DNA of 64,000 bases from Stackebrandtia endophytica (GTDB lineage Bacteria; Actinomycetota; Actinomycetes; Mycobacteriales; Micromonosporaceae): NCBI RefSeq assembly GCF_006716355.1, contig NZ_VFOW01000001.1:1054001-1118000 (forward strand). The letters run 5' to 3'. A program made the translations under genes and the position numbers. Below the pieces are notes generated by a model. The model worked only from the letters and a program-made list of their open reading frames with translations. It had not been told where the DNA came from and made no database searches. This document shows positions 18,046 to 27,359 of this stretch, in pieces. Position 1 is the stretch's first letter; each line of letters opens with the position of its first letter.

Positions 18046-18771
18046 ATGAACGAACCACTACCCGTCCGCTTGGACGACCTCATCAGTTACGTGACCCAAC
18101 AACACCCCGAGGCCGACGCACTGGTGCGCCTCTCGGACGCCGTACTCCTGGCCGACCGACTCGGCGAGCAGTCCGATCACCTGATCGGGCACTTCGTCGA
18201 CCAGGCCCGCCGTTCCGGCGCCTCCTGGACCCAGATCGGTGAACACATGGGCGTGACGAAGCAGGCGGCCCAGAAGCGCTTCGTCGCCAACAAACCGGCC
18301 GCGATCGATCCCGGCATGATGACCCGATTCACCGATCGCGCCCGCGCGGTCGTCTCCCATGCGCAACTGGCCGCCCGTGACACCGGGCACGACCACATCG
18401 AGTCACCACACCTGCTGTTGGGCCTGCTGGCCGAACCGGACGGCCTCGCCGCCAAGGTCATCGAGGCTCACGACGTCCCCCTCGACCAAGTCGAGCGCAC
18501 TGCCAAAGGTCGACTGGGTACCCCAGATGACACGCAGCCGCCGGTGATCCCACCGGATAAGTCCACTCTGGAGATCATCGCGACCCTGACGCTCCGCGAG
18601 GCACTGGGCATGGGACACAACTACATCGGAACCGAACACATCCTGCTGGGCATCCTGGCCAGCGGCGACAGCGACGGCGCCCGAATTCTCAACGATCTCG
18701 GCGTCACCCACGAGTCGGCCAAGAACCGCATCGAGGAATTGCTGTCGGCCTGGATTCCCAAGGCCGACTGA
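18046..18771 (+). CDS. Clp-N domain protein with N-terminal helix-turn-helix region
   Basis: A 241-residue cytoplasmic protein. The N-terminal 80 residues contain a helix-turn-helix-like segment (SGASWTQIGEHMGVTKQAAQKRF, about 58-80). Two Clp N-terminal repeats follow: about 90-155 (FTDRARAVVSHAQ...GHDHIESPHLLLGLLAE) and about 180-235 (TLREALGMGHNYIGTEHILLGILA). No AAA+ ATPase module is present, so it is not ClpC. Such proteins may bind misfolded or arginine-marked substrates and DNA; the paired palindromes over its promoter suggest autorepression, possibly relieved under proteotoxic stress (inference). Confidence 0.87.
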   Translation: MNEPLPVRLDDLISYVTQQHPEADALVRLSDAVLLADRLGEQSDHLIGHFVDQARRSGASWTQIGEHMGVTKQAAQKRFVANKPAAIDPGMMTRFTDRARAVVSHAQLAARDTGHDHIESPHLLLGLLAEPDGLAAKVIEAHDVPLDQVERTAKGRLGTPDDTQPPVIPPDKSTLEIIATLTLREALGMGHNYIGTEHILLGILASGDSDGARILNDLGVTHESAKNRIEELLSAWIPKAD

Positions 18772-18775
18772 CGAC

Positions 18776-18814
18776 CCGGCGGGATGAACGCCTTGAAGCC
18801 GTTCATCCCGCCGG
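18776..18814 (+). terminator. Terminator after the Clp-N gene
   Basis: A 15-bp perfect stem (18776-18790 with 18800-18814, CCGGCGGGATGAACG) and 9-nt loop begin 5 bases after the stop codon. There is no T-tract. It separates this gene from the promoter of the GH42 gene. Confidence 0.8.
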
Positions 18815-18851
18815 ATTGCGCGTATGTGACATGGCCGATTAGCATCGAGCG

Positions 18852-20804
18852 GTGAACCAGGATGCGATGCGTTGGCCCACCGGCGTGGCGGGACTGTGCT
18901 TCGGCGCCGACTACCACCCCGAACACTGGCCACGCCACATCTGGATCCAGGACATGGATCTGATGCGACAAGCCGGCGTCAACCTCGTGACCGTCGGCAG
19001 CACCGCCTGGTCCCGTCTCGAACCCGCCGAGGGCGAATACGAGTTCGACTGGCTCGACGACACGCTGGACCTGTTGGCCGACAACGACATCAGGGCCATC
19101 CTCGCGATCCCGACCTCCTCACCCCCGCCGTGGTTCGGCCTGCGTCATCCCGACGCACTCACCGTCGACGACCGCGGCAACCGACTCGGCCACGGCAGTC
19201 GGGACACCTATTGCGTCTGCGCACCGGCGTACCGATCCGCCTGCCTGCGCCTCACCCGCGAGTTGGCCACCCGTTACCGCCATCACCCGGCCCTGTCGAT
19301 CTGGCAGGTGCACACCACCTACCGGACGGTCTGCCACTGCGACCACAGCTCCCGATCCTTCCAACTCTGGCTGCGCGAACGGCACGGAGACCTCGCCACG
19401 CTCAACGAAGCGTGGAGCACCGCCGTATGGGGGCAGCGCTACTCCGATTGGGCCCAGATCACCGCGCCACGCGCCACCACCGACGCCCCGAATCCGGCAC
19501 AGGCACTGGACTTCCGACGGTTCAACTCCGATGAGATGCTCACGCATTTCGGCGAGCAGCAGACGGTTCTGAGGCAGTACACGCCACACATCCCGGTCAC
19601 CACCACCTTCGAAATCGGCGACGACGTACCCATCGACCACTGGAGATGGTCCAAAGAGGTCGACATCGTGTCGATGGCCAGCTATCCCGACCGCGTCGAT
19701 CGCGGTGCCGAGGAACAGACCGCGTTCATCGCCGACCTGGCTCGATCACTGGCCGGGGGCCGGCCCTGGTTGCTCAAGGAACAGGCGACCGGGCTGATCC
19801 ACACCCCCGACGGACCACACACCTTCGAGCCGGGGCGCCTCGAACGCCACGCCATGACTCAGATCGCCCGAGGTGCTCGCGGAGTCATGTTCGAGCAGTG
19901 GCGCGCGCCCACCGGGGGCGCGACCGCGTGGCGATCGGCGATGCTCCCGCATGCCGGCCCCAACACCCGCCTGTTCCGCGAGATCCGGCGACTGGGTGAC
20001 ATGCTGCCGGGACTGGCCGAACTGGACGGTGCGGCGGTTCGCGCCAAGGTCGCGATCATGTGGGACGAACCGAGCTGGTGGGCGTTGACCGGGCCCAGCG
20101 CACCGACCCCACACGTCGACTACCTGGGCGTGGTCAGACAGGCTCACCGGGTGCTGTGGCGACACGACGTTCTCACCGACTTCACCGCCGGGGAAACCGA
20201 CCTCTCCGGCTACCGGTTGGCGATCATCCCGCATCTGTATCTGGCGACCGAGACCATCGCCGACAACCTCGCCGGGTGGGTCGCCCAAGGCGGGACCGCC
20301 GTCATCACCTACCTCAGCGGAACGACCGACCACACCGGACGAATTCACGCCGGAGGCCTCAGTGGCGTGTTCGCCAGCCTGATCGGGGTGCGCGGTGAGG
20401 AGGCGTATCCGATGCTGCCCGACCAGAGCGTGCGGTTGTCCAACGGCGCGACGGGACGCGTCTGGAGCGAACACCTGCACCTGGACGGTGCCGAGACGAT
20501 CTGCGGTTACCGCGGTGGCACCCTCGACCGGCAACCGGCCATCACCAGACACGCGCTCGGTGACGGCCATGTGTGGTATGTGTCCACTCAGCTCGACGAC
20601 ACCGACTTCACCGATCTCCTGGACGCCATAGGGATCCTGCCGTCCGAAGCCGACCCCGACGTCGAGACCGTCGAGCGCGAAACCGATGACGACACCTATC
20701 GCATCGTCATCAACCACGGCGACAAACCCACCGCCATCAACGCCACCGGCACCGATCTCGTATCCGGGAAGCCCGCCGAGGGCGGTTACCAGTTCCTTCT
20801 TTGA
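18852..20804 (+). CDS. GH42 beta-galactosidase-like protein lacking the acid/base Glu
   Basis: A 650-residue GH42 protein: TIM barrel (about 1-385; FGADYHPEHWP, VGSTAWSRLEPAEGEYEFDWLD), trimerisation domain (about 390-590) and a small C-terminal beta domain. The nucleophile is conserved as E310 in WLLKEQATG. At the acid/base position, normally W-Q-x-D/S-N-E-Y-G, the sequence reads W151-QVHTTY, placing Thr156 where Glu is required. The following CHCDHSSRSFQLWLRERHG stretch aligns well, so this is not a frameshift. The protein may be inactive, use substrate assistance, or have another role. The GTG start lies 6 nt after -10 TAGCAT (18840-18845), a leaderless arrangement. No signal peptide. Confidence 0.88.
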   Translation: MNQDAMRWPTGVAGLCFGADYHPEHWPRHIWIQDMDLMRQAGVNLVTVGSTAWSRLEPAEGEYEFDWLDDTLDLLADNDIRAILAIPTSSPPPWFGLRHPDALTVDDRGNRLGHGSRDTYCVCAPAYRSACLRLTRELATRYRHHPALSIWQVHTTYRTVCHCDHSSRSFQLWLRERHGDLATLNEAWSTAVWGQRYSDWAQITAPRATTDAPNPAQALDFRRFNSDEMLTHFGEQQTVLRQYTPHIPVTTTFEIGDDVPIDHWRWSKEVDIVSMASYPDRVDRGAEEQTAFIADLARSLAGGRPWLLKEQATGLIHTPDGPHTFEPGRLERHAMTQIARGARGVMFEQWRAPTGGATAWRSAMLPHAGPNTRLFREIRRLGDMLPGLAELDGAAVRAKVAIMWDEPSWWALTGPSAPTPHVDYLGVVRQAHRVLWRHDVLTDFTAGETDLSGYRLAIIPHLYLATETIADNLAGWVAQGGTAVITYLSGTTDHTGRIHAGGLSGVFASLIGVRGEEAYPMLPDQSVRLSNGATGRVWSEHLHLDGAETICGYRGGTLDRQPAITRHALGDGHVWYVSTQLDDTDFTDLLDAIGILPSEADPDVETVERETDDDTYRIVINHGDKPTAINATGTDLVSGKPAEGGYQFLL

Positions 20805-21019
20805 TGTTGTTCCGCAGGGACGGTCTGTTTGTCCGCTGGCCGCGTTGTCGTCGTCGCGAGGGCTAGCGCACCAGCTCCTCCTCCGCCTTGCCACCGGTGC
20901 AAACATCCTCGCCACGCGAAGCAACATCACCCTCTACACCTGGATGAAAAGGAAAAGCCACCAAAACGGGACTCCCTAAACCAAGACGTAAAGGTCCACA
21001 AGAGAAAACACCGACTTCA

Positions 21020-23266
21020 TTACGACGACACATCGATGACGCCGAGGCGACGGGTGGCCCGGGTCAGGGCGACGTACAGATCGTTGTCACCTCGCGGTGA
21101 TTGAGAGCTGATGCCGTCGGGATCGATCACGATGACCGCGTCGAACTCCAAACCTTTGGCCCGCCGCACCGTCAACACCGTCACCGGGCCGCCGGCGTCG
21201 TCACCGTCGGGCACCGCCAGGTCCTCCAAAGCCGCCAACCGGCCATTGGGGACGACGACACCGACGCTGCCCCGTCCCACCTCGGAACGCTCCGCGTCGA
21301 TCAGGCCCGCCAACCGGATGAACAGTTCGGAGTCGTCGATCTCCCGACGCCACGGCTCGACACCGGTTCGGCGCGCCGCGGTGGGAGGGGTCAGCGCCGG
21401 ATCGATCCTCACCAGCACCTTCGCGGCCTCCGCCATGATCTCGGCGGGCGTCCGATAACTCACACTCAAGGTCCGATGCCGCAACCGCCCGACGTGAGGT
21501 TCGAGTGCCTCCGACCAGGAGGTGGTGCCGGAGAGGTCGCCCAACTGAGCCAGGTCGCCCACAACGGTCATCGACTTGGTGACGGTTCGGCGCAGGAGCA
21601 TCCGCCAGGCCATCGGCGAGAGTTCCTGCGCCTCGTCGACGACGATGTGGCCGAAGGTCCAGGTCCGATCGGCGGCGGCGCGTTCAGCGGTGGTGCGGTA
21701 GGCGACGTCGACGTGGCGCTGTCCGAGCAGCGCGGCATCCAACAGGTCGGTGGCCAGCAGGATTTCCGGGTCGTCCTCGTCCTCGACGTCGATCGACCGC
21801 GACCCCATGGCGATGTCCAGGACACCTTGGGCGTACTCGGCGCGTTCCTGTCGACGGCGTTCGGCGGCCGCGGTGGCGGTCTTGTCCTCCGCGCTGCCGA
21901 GCAGCTCGGCGGCCTCGTCCAGCAGGGGTACGTCGGCGGGACTCCAGCCGCTGTACGGGGTGCGAAGCAACAGGCCGCACTGGTACTCCGTGAGATGAGG
22001 AGCCGCCGAGGCGATGCGTCGACGACTCGACAGCAGTCCCGAGATCAGCAGTTTCGGGGTCAGCTTGGGCCACAACCAGTCCAGCACCGCCTGCACGTCG
22101 GACTCGCCGACCAACTCGCGACCGATCTCAGCGAGGTCGTCCTCGTCCAGCAGGTTCTCACCACCCAACGGGTCCGTGCCGATGCGTTCGGCGACCTGCT
22201 CGGCCAGTGCCTCGATCATCGCCGCCTCGAACACCGGCCGCGCGGCGTTGTGGAGCTTGCCGGAGTCACGTGCCCGGTCACGCGCCCGGGCACAGGCCGC
22301 GCGATCCAGGACGAGTCGACCGTACTCGGTGTCCATGTCCACTTCGGTCTCCGGTAGGCGTTGCCGGTCGGCGATCGCGGCCTTGACCACCTCGACCATC
22401 GTCTCCGATCCCTTGATCGCGGCCGCTTCGTCGGGCTCCTCGCGATCGGCTGAGACACCGGGGTACAGGTCACCGATGGTGCGCAGCAACACGTCGGTCT
22501 CGGCGAGACCGGGCAGCACCTCGGAGATGTAACGCAGGAACATCGTGTTGGGACCGATGAGCAGCACACCGCGGCTGGCCAGCTGTTCCCGATACTCGTA
22601 CAGCAGATATGCGGCGCGATGCAATGCGACCGCCGTCTTGCCGGTGCCGGGCCCGCCCTCGACGATCAGCGTCCCGTCCAGTGGGGCTCGGATGATGTCA
22701 TCCTGTTCGGCCTGGATGGTCTCGACGATGTCGCGCATCCGGCCGCTTCGTTCGGCGTCCAACGCGGCCAGCAGCGCCGCCTCGCCGGTGATGGTCGACT
22801 GGTCGTCCTGCGGCGCCGACAGGTCCAGGACCTCATCGCTGATCCCGGTGACCTCGCGGTGGCTGGTGTGGATGTGGCGTCGCAACGTCACGTCGCCGGG
22901 GCGGGCTGCCGTGGCGGTGTAGAAGGACCGGGCCGCCTCGGCGCGCCAATCGATCAACAGGGGCTCTCGCTGCGGGTCGAATAGGCCGATCCGTCCTATG
23001 TAATTTGTTCCGCCGGTCGAATCCAATCGGCCGAAGCACAATCCGTTCTCGACCGCGTCCAGTTGAGCCAGCCGGGATGAATACATGGCGACCATATTGT
23101 CGCGGTGAGTCAGTCGCCCGGGAGTCTCATCCTCTTCACGCCGAGCCAGGTCTCGTCGCTGATCCAGGCGTTCTCGCAGCTCATCGAGCCGGTTATACAA
23201 CATCGACACATAAGATTGTTCGCCATCGATATCAGGATGACCCTGACCGCTCGCCCGCCTGGACAA
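21020..23266 (-). CDS. helR: HelD/HelR-like superfamily 1 helicase, RNA polymerase recycling factor
   Basis: A 748-residue UvrD/Rep-like ATPase of the HelD group. The N-terminal coiled arm (about 18-75, YVSMLYNRLDELRERLDQRRDL) and the FGRLD...YIGRIGLFD block are HelD hallmarks. Walker A is EGGPGTGKT (about 204-212), motif II VVDEAQ (about 536), motif III GDLAQ, and motif VI YVALTRA near the C-terminus. HelD proteins remove stalled RNA polymerase from DNA; actinobacterial HelR variants displace rifamycin. I see no rifamycin-associated element upstream, so the HelR symbol is by overall family only. A palindrome (23300-23316) sits in its promoter region. Confidence 0.85.
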   Translation of the reverse strand: MSRRASGQGHPDIDGEQSYVSMLYNRLDELRERLDQRRDLARREEDETPGRLTHRDNMVAMYSSRLAQLDAVENGLCFGRLDSTGGTNYIGRIGLFDPQREPLLIDWRAEAARSFYTATAARPGDVTLRRHIHTSHREVTGISDEVLDLSAPQDDQSTITGEAALLAALDAERSGRMRDIVETIQAEQDDIIRAPLDGTLIVEGGPGTGKTAVALHRAAYLLYEYREQLASRGVLLIGPNTMFLRYISEVLPGLAETDVLLRTIGDLYPGVSADREEPDEAAAIKGSETMVEVVKAAIADRQRLPETEVDMDTEYGRLVLDRAACARARDRARDSGKLHNAARPVFEAAMIEALAEQVAERIGTDPLGGENLLDEDDLAEIGRELVGESDVQAVLDWLWPKLTPKLLISGLLSSRRRIASAAPHLTEYQCGLLLRTPYSGWSPADVPLLDEAAELLGSAEDKTATAAAERRRQERAEYAQGVLDIAMGSRSIDVEDEDDPEILLATDLLDAALLGQRHVDVAYRTTAERAAADRTWTFGHIVVDEAQELSPMAWRMLLRRTVTKSMTVVGDLAQLGDLSGTTSWSEALEPHVGRLRHRTLSVSYRTPAEIMAEAAKVLVRIDPALTPPTAARRTGVEPWRREIDDSELFIRLAGLIDAERSEVGRGSVGVVVPNGRLAALEDLAVPDGDDAGGPVTVLTVRRAKGLEFDAVIVIDPDGISSQSPRGDNDLYVALTRATRRLGVIDVSS

Positions 23267-23299
23267 TCGTTCTCCCTATATGTTAGGATGGCTGGAAGT

Positions 23300-23316
23300 C
23301 GTGATTAAGAATCACG
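23300..23316. promoter_or_regulatory. Palindrome upstream of helR
   Basis: CGTGATT-AAG-AATCACG, 7-bp perfect arms with a 3-bp spacer, lies 34 bases before the helR start codon, in promoter or 5' leader position. It is a candidate repressor site. Confidence 0.5.
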
Positions 23317-23693
23317 GCTGTTGGACTTTTTGAAGCATTTCTTGCGCACCAAGACAGCATGATTCCAGCTGTCGACACGAATGGGCAAATCTACCGCGCG
23401 TTTCCGTGTTTGGCCAGTCTTTCAGCGCTTTATTCATACGGCGGTCTTCGCGCGCTTCACGCCGGATCGCCGAAAGGCACCCCATTCGCCGGATGACCTC
23501 GACCAACGCGACGAGGCCACCGCCACCGCACCTCCCCCACCCCCGGGACGGACCTCGGAATCCGGCGGCCCAGTGACTCTGGACAGCCAAGCCCTCACTC
23601 GCTTATTCTTAGGTAGGTTTACATACTTCTATATGTGACTGCCGTTGATCCTCCCGGGCGGCTGGTCCCCCAACGCCGGCGGCGGTCACCGAT

Positions 23694-23709
23694 CCGAATC
23701 ACGATTCGG
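23694..23709. promoter_or_regulatory. Palindrome upstream of LPMO gene
   Basis: CCGAATC-AC-GATTCGG, 7-bp perfect arms with a 2-bp spacer, ends 21 bases before the LPMO start. It does not match the DasR consensus for chitin regulation. It could be an operator or an mRNA hairpin. Confidence 0.45.
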
Positions 23710-23730
23710 TGTCGAGAAAAGAGAAACACC

Positions 23731-24336
23731 ATGTCCCTGAAGTTCCTTGTCCGAACCGCAACCGTCACGTTCGGAATCTTCCTAGCCACCGTCATGACGC
23801 TGATCCTGGCACCAGCGGCCCAGGCTCACGGTTACACCAACTCCCCCACCAGTCGCGCGCTGTTCTGCCAACAGGGCGTCGTCAGCAACTGTGGACAGAT
23901 CCAGTGGGAACCACAGAGCGTGGAAGGCCCCAAGGGCTTCCCCACCGCCGGTCCCGCCGACGGGAAGCTGTGCTCCGGCAGCGTCGGCCGATTCGCCGAA
24001 CTAGACGATCCACGCGGCGGAAACTGGCCGAAGACCAACGTCCAAAGCGGACAGTCTTACCAGCTCAGCTGGCGAATCACCGTTCCGCACGCCACCGCCG
24101 ACTTCAAGTACTACATCACCAAGCCGGGTTGGAACCCCAGCCAACCGCTGACCCGCGCCAGTCTCGACCTCAACCCGTTCCTGAGCGTCCCGTTCGCGGG
24201 CGCCCGGCCGGGCAGCCAGGTGAGCCACTCGGCCAACCTGCCGCCACGAACCGGACATCACGTGATCTTCGCGGTCTGGACCATCGCCGACACCGGCAAC
24301 GCTTTCTACCAGTGCTCCGATGTGAACTTCGGCTGA
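23731..24336 (+). CDS. Secreted AA10 lytic polysaccharide monooxygenase (chitin-binding type)
   Basis: A copper enzyme that oxidatively cleaves crystalline chitin or cellulose outside the cell. Residues 1-32 are a Sec signal peptide ending APAAQA; cleavage exposes H33 as the N-terminal copper ligand (HGYTNSPTSRALFCQ, very CBP21-like). The second histidine-brace ligand is H167 in RTGHHVIFAVW, and the axial Phe is in CSDVNF at the C-terminus. Four Cys could form two disulfides. It is a single catalytic domain of 169 mature residues without a carbohydrate-binding module. The CBP21-like N-terminal motif favours chitin. Confidence 0.92.
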   Translation: MSLKFLVRTATVTFGIFLATVMTLILAPAAQAHGYTNSPTSRALFCQQGVVSNCGQIQWEPQSVEGPKGFPTAGPADGKLCSGSVGRFAELDDPRGGNWPKTNVQSGQSYQLSWRITVPHATADFKYYITKPGWNPSQPLTRASLDLNPFLSVPFAGARPGSQVSHSANLPPRTGHHVIFAVWTIADTGNAFYQCSDVNFG

Positions 24337-24343
24337 CACGAAA

Positions 24344-24381
24344 CACCGGCCGGTCGGTTCGAGGGAACCGACCGGCCGGTG
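24344..24381. terminator. Bidirectional terminator between LPMO gene and leuS
   Basis: A 17-bp perfect stem (24344-24360 with 24365-24381, core CACCGGCCGGTCGGTTC) with a tetraloop begins 7 bases after the LPMO stop and ends 11 bases from the leuS stop. The genes are convergent. Confidence 0.85.
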
Positions 24382-24391
24382 CGTGCCACCG

Positions 24392-27232
24392 TCACACCAC
24401 GATCGAAACCATTCGGCCCGGCACCACGATGACCTTTCGAGGGGTGCGGCCGTCCAATGCCGCGACCACCTTGTCGACCGACAGGGCCGCCTTCTCCACA
24501 TCGGAGGTGGCGGCGTCGGCGGCGACCTCGATGCGGTCACGCACCTTGCCGTTGATCTGGACCGGATAAGTCACCGTCTCCACCACCAGATGAGCCGGGT
24601 CGGCCACCGGGAAGTCGACATTGGCCAACGAGTGCTCGTGCCCCAGTCGCCGCCACAGTTCCTCCGCGACGTGGGGGGCGAACGGTGCCGTCATCAGCAC
24701 CAGCGGCTCCACCACCGAACGAGGCACCTGCTTCAACCCCACGACCTGGTTGTTGAACGAGATCAACTTGGCGATCGCGGTGTTCATCCGCAGGTTGTCC
24801 ATGTCGTCACGCACCCCGTCGATGGTGCGGTGCAGCGCACGGACCGTCTCCACATCGGCCTCGGCGTCGACGACGGACACCTCGCCGGTGTTCTCGTCGA
24901 CGACGTTGCGCCACAGACGTTGCAGGAAACGCTGCGAACCGACGACCGCACGCGTCTCCCACGGCCGGGACACGTCCAGCGGACCCATCGCCATCTCGTA
25001 CAGCCGGAACGTGTCGGCGCCGTAGCGCTCACACATCTCGTCGGGGGTCACGACGTTCTTCTGCGACTTGCCCATCTTGCCGTACTCACGCGTGACGACC
25101 TGGCCGTCCCAGATGTACTGCCCGTCGACCTCCTCGACCTGCTCGGCGGGAACGTAGGCGCCCCGTGAGTCGGTGAAGGCGTACGCCTGGATCATGCCCT
25201 GGTGGAACAGTTTGTGGAACGGCTCCCGGCTGGACACGTGTCCCAGGTCGAACAGGACCTTGTGCCAGAAGCGGTCGTACAGCAGGTGCAGAACCGCGTG
25301 CTCCTGGCCGCCGATGTACAGGTCGACTCCACCGCTCTCGGCCGCCTCAGTGGGCCCCATCCAGTAGCGCTCGTTGACGGGGTCTATGAACCGATCGGTC
25401 TCGTAGGGGTCGATGTAGCGCAGCTCGTACCACGAGGAGCCCGCCCAGTTGGGCATCGTGTTGGTCTCGCGGCGGTACTTCTTCAACCCGTCGCCCAGAT
25501 CCAGTTCAACCTCGATCCAATCGACCGCGCGACTCAGCGGCGGCTCCGGGGAGGTGTCGGCGTCATCGGGGTCGAAGGTCTTCGGTGAGAAGTCGTCCAT
25601 CTCGGGCAGCTCCACCGGCAACATCGACTCCGGCAGAGGCCGGGGCATCCCCGCCTCGTCGTAGACGATCGGGAACGGTTCGCCCCAGTAGCGCTGCCGC
25701 GAGAACAGCCAGTCCCGCAGCCGGTAGGTGGTGGTGCCCTCGCCGTGTCCATGCTCGGTCAACCAGTCGATCATGGCGCGTTTCGCGTCGTCGACGGTCA
25801 TCCCGTCGACGCTGAAGCCGTCGGGCGCGGTGGAGTTGATCGCCGGCCCATCACCGGTGTAAGCGTCGCCGTCGAAGTCGGCCGGCGGCTGAACGGTCCG
25901 GATGATCGGCAGGTCGTAGGCGGTGGCGAACTGCCAGTCCCGCTCGTCCTGCGCCGGAACCGCCATGATCGCGCCGGTGCCGTAACCGGCCAGGACGTAG
26001 TCGGCGATGAAGACCGGGATCCGGGCGCCGTTTGCCGGGTTGATCGCGTAGGCACCGGTGAAGACGCCGGTCTTCTCCTTGTTGTCGGCTTGGCGCTCAA
26101 CCTCCGACTTGAACTTCGCCTGCGCACGGTAGTCGGCGATCGCATCGACCGGGGTCGCGTGACCACCGGTCCACACCGCGGGCACACCCTCCGGCCACGC
26201 CTGCGGAGCCAGCGCGTCGACCAGCTCGTGCTCCGGCGCCAGCACCATGTAGGTGGCGCCGAAGATGGTGTCGGGACGGGTGGTGAAGACCCGAATCGAC
26301 CCCTGATCGGTGCCGAAGTCGATCCGGGCGCCGGTGGAGCGACCGATCCAGTTGCGCTGCATCAGTTTGGTGGACTCCGGCCAGTCGACCAGGTCCAGGT
26401 CGTCGGCCAGCCGATCGGCGTAGGAGGTGATGCGCATGACCCACTGGCGCATGGTCCGGGTGAACACCGGGAAGTTGCCGCGTTCGCTGCGCCCCTCCGA
26501 GGTGACCTCCTCGCTGGACAGCACGGTTCCCAGGCCGGGACACCAGTTCACCGGCGCCTCGTTGATGTAGACCAGCCGGTGGTCGTCGATGATCGCTCGA
26601 CGTTCGACATCGCTCAGATCGGCCCAGTTCCGGCCGCCCGGCTCGATCCGGGCACCCGAGTCGAACTCCTCGATCAGTTCGGCGATGGGACGCGCGCGAT
26701 CGGCTTCGGTGTCATACCAGGCGTTGTAGATCTGCAGGAAGACCCACTGTGTCCACTTGAAATAGTCGGGGTCGGAGGTCGCGAAGGTCCGATTGGTGTC
26801 GTAGGCCATCCCCAGCCGCCGCAGCTGCCGGCGGTACTGGGCGATGTTGTTCTCGGTGATCTTGGCCGGGTGTTCCCCGGTGGCGATGGCGTACTGCTCG
26901 GTCGGCAGGCCGAAGGCGTCGTAACCCATCGGGTGCAGCACGTTGAACCCGGCCATGCGCTTGTACCGACAGTAGGAGTCGGTGGCGACATATCCCAACG
27001 GGTGTCCCACGTGCAGTCCGGCACCCGACGGGTACGGGAACATGTCCATCACGAACAGTTTCGGGGCGTCGGCACGGGGGGAATCGGGGTTGGCCAACGG
27101 ACCGGTCGGGTTGGGGGCGTTGAAGACTCCGGTCTGCTCCCACTCGTCCTGCCATCTGGTTTCGATCTGCTGCGCCATCGCCGCGTCATATCGATGGGCG
27201 GGCACCGCTTCCGCCGTGCGCTTCTCATTCAT
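24392..27232 (-). CDS. leuS: Leucyl-tRNA synthetase
   Basis: Class I synthetase charging tRNA-Leu, 946 residues. The HIGH signature is in [17 protein letters not shown] (about 74-90); the CP1 editing domain occupies about 250-430 with the conserved [12 protein letters not shown] motif; the KMSKS loop is [10 protein letters not shown] (about 720), with Gly in place of the second-position Ser as in many LeuRS. The anticodon-binding and C-terminal domains end at the 3' end. The ATG at 27232 is preceded by GAGGA with correct spacing; the frame is open to 27349 but that part is the attenuator leader. Confidence 0.96.
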   Translation of the reverse strand: MNEKRTAEAVPAHRYDAAMAQQIETRWQDEWEQTGVFNAPNPTGPLANPDSPRADAPKLFVMDMFPYPSGAGLHVGHPLGYVATDSYCRYKRMAGFNVLHPMGYDAFGLPTEQYAIATGEHPAKITENNIAQYRRQLRRLGMAYDTNRTFATSDPDYFKWTQWVFLQIYNAWYDTEADRARPIAELIEEFDSGARIEPGGRNWADLSDVERRAIIDDHRLVYINEAPVNWCPGLGTVLSSEEVTSEGRSERGNFPVFTRTMRQWVMRITSYADRLADDLDLVDWPESTKLMQRNWIGRSTGARIDFGTDQGSIRVFTTRPDTIFGATYMVLAPEHELVDALAPQAWPEGVPAVWTGGHATPVDAIADYRAQAKFKSEVERQADNKEKTGVFTGAYAINPANGARIPVFIADYVLAGYGTGAIMAVPAQDERDWQFATAYDLPIIRTVQPPADFDGDAYTGDGPAINSTAPDGFSVDGMTVDDAKRAMIDWLTEHGHGEGTTTYRLRDWLFSRQRYWGEPFPIVYDEAGMPRPLPESMLPVELPEMDDFSPKTFDPDDADTSPEPPLSRAVDWIEVELDLGDGLKKYRRETNTMPNWAGSSWYELRYIDPYETDRFIDPVNERYWMGPTEAAESGGVDLYIGGQEHAVLHLLYDRFWHKVLFDLGHVSSREPFHKLFHQGMIQAYAFTDSRGAYVPAEQVEEVDGQYIWDGQVVTREYGKMGKSQKNVVTPDEMCERYGADTFRLYEMAMGPLDVSRPWETRAVVGSQRFLQRLWRNVVDENTGEVSVVDAEADVETVRALHRTIDGVRDDMDNLRMNTAIAKLISFNNQVVGLKQVPRSVVEPLVLMTAPFAPHVAEELWRRLGHEHSLANVDFPVADPAHLVVETVTYPVQINGKVRDRIEVAADAATSDVEKAALSVDKVVAALDGRTPRKVIVVPGRMVSIVV

Positions 27233-27265
27233 CAGTGATCCTCGTTGTCGACTCTTTGATGTTTT

Positions 27266-27281
27266 GGGCATAAAAATGCCC
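27266..27281 (-). promoter_or_regulatory. Alternative hairpin competing with the leuS leader terminator
   Basis: GGGCAT-TTTT-ATGCCC forms a 6-bp perfect hairpin with a T tetraloop. It uses part of the 3' arm and the T-run of the terminator hairpin at 27271-27296, so the two cannot form together. Confidence 0.5.
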
Positions 27282-27296
27282 CTCGCATAGGAGGGG
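27271..27296 (-). terminator. Attenuator-type terminator in leuS leader
   Basis: On the minus strand CCCCTC (27296-27291) pairs with GAGGGG (27284-27279) around a 6-nt loop and is followed by CATTTTT. It ends about 40 bases before the leuS start, so readthrough is needed for leuS expression. Confidence 0.75.
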
Positions 27297-27298
27297 TC

Positions 27299-27330
27299 GC
27301 CGTGCTGTCGCGCGCTCGCGTCAGCACGGC
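27299..27330 (-). promoter_or_regulatory. Leader hairpin overlapping the end of the leader peptide
   Basis: GCCGTGCTG (27330-27322) pairs perfectly with CAGCACGGC (27307-27299). The 5' arm is the last codons and stop of the leader peptide, so ribosome position would control its folding. The same 3' arm can also pair with an earlier GTGCTG at the first Leu codon. Confidence 0.7.
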
Positions 27331-27359
27331 CTGATAAGGAGCAGCACACGCCTGAACAT
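27321..27359 (-). CDS. leuS leader peptide (12 aa, three consecutive Leu codons)
   Basis: The frame encodes [12 protein letters not shown] and stops inside the 5' arm of the leader hairpin. Leu codons CTG-CTC-CTT are adjacent. A -10 hexamer TAGACT (27371-27366) lies exactly 6 nt before the ATG, so the peptide would be translated from a leaderless transcript. With the two downstream hairpins this is the layout of a leucine-sensing transcription attenuator: slow decoding of Leu codons would hold the ribosome near hairpin 1 and change folding of the terminator. The peptide itself is probably without another function. Confidence 0.72.
   Translation of the reverse strand: MFRRVLLLIRPC

Larger units (their letters stand above)
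23267..23730. other. Divergent regulatory region between helR and LPMO gene, about 460 bases
   Basis: Lower in GC than its surroundings, especially 23600-23640. It contains two separate palindromes (23300-23316 near helR and 23694-23709 near the LPMO gene) but no gene I can support; short open frames lack ribosome binding sites. Confidence 0.5.

Noticed and set aside
23267-23400. Rifamycin-associated element upstream of the HelD-like gene
   Set aside because: I looked for the inverted-repeat element usual for rifamycin-inducible genes and did not see it.
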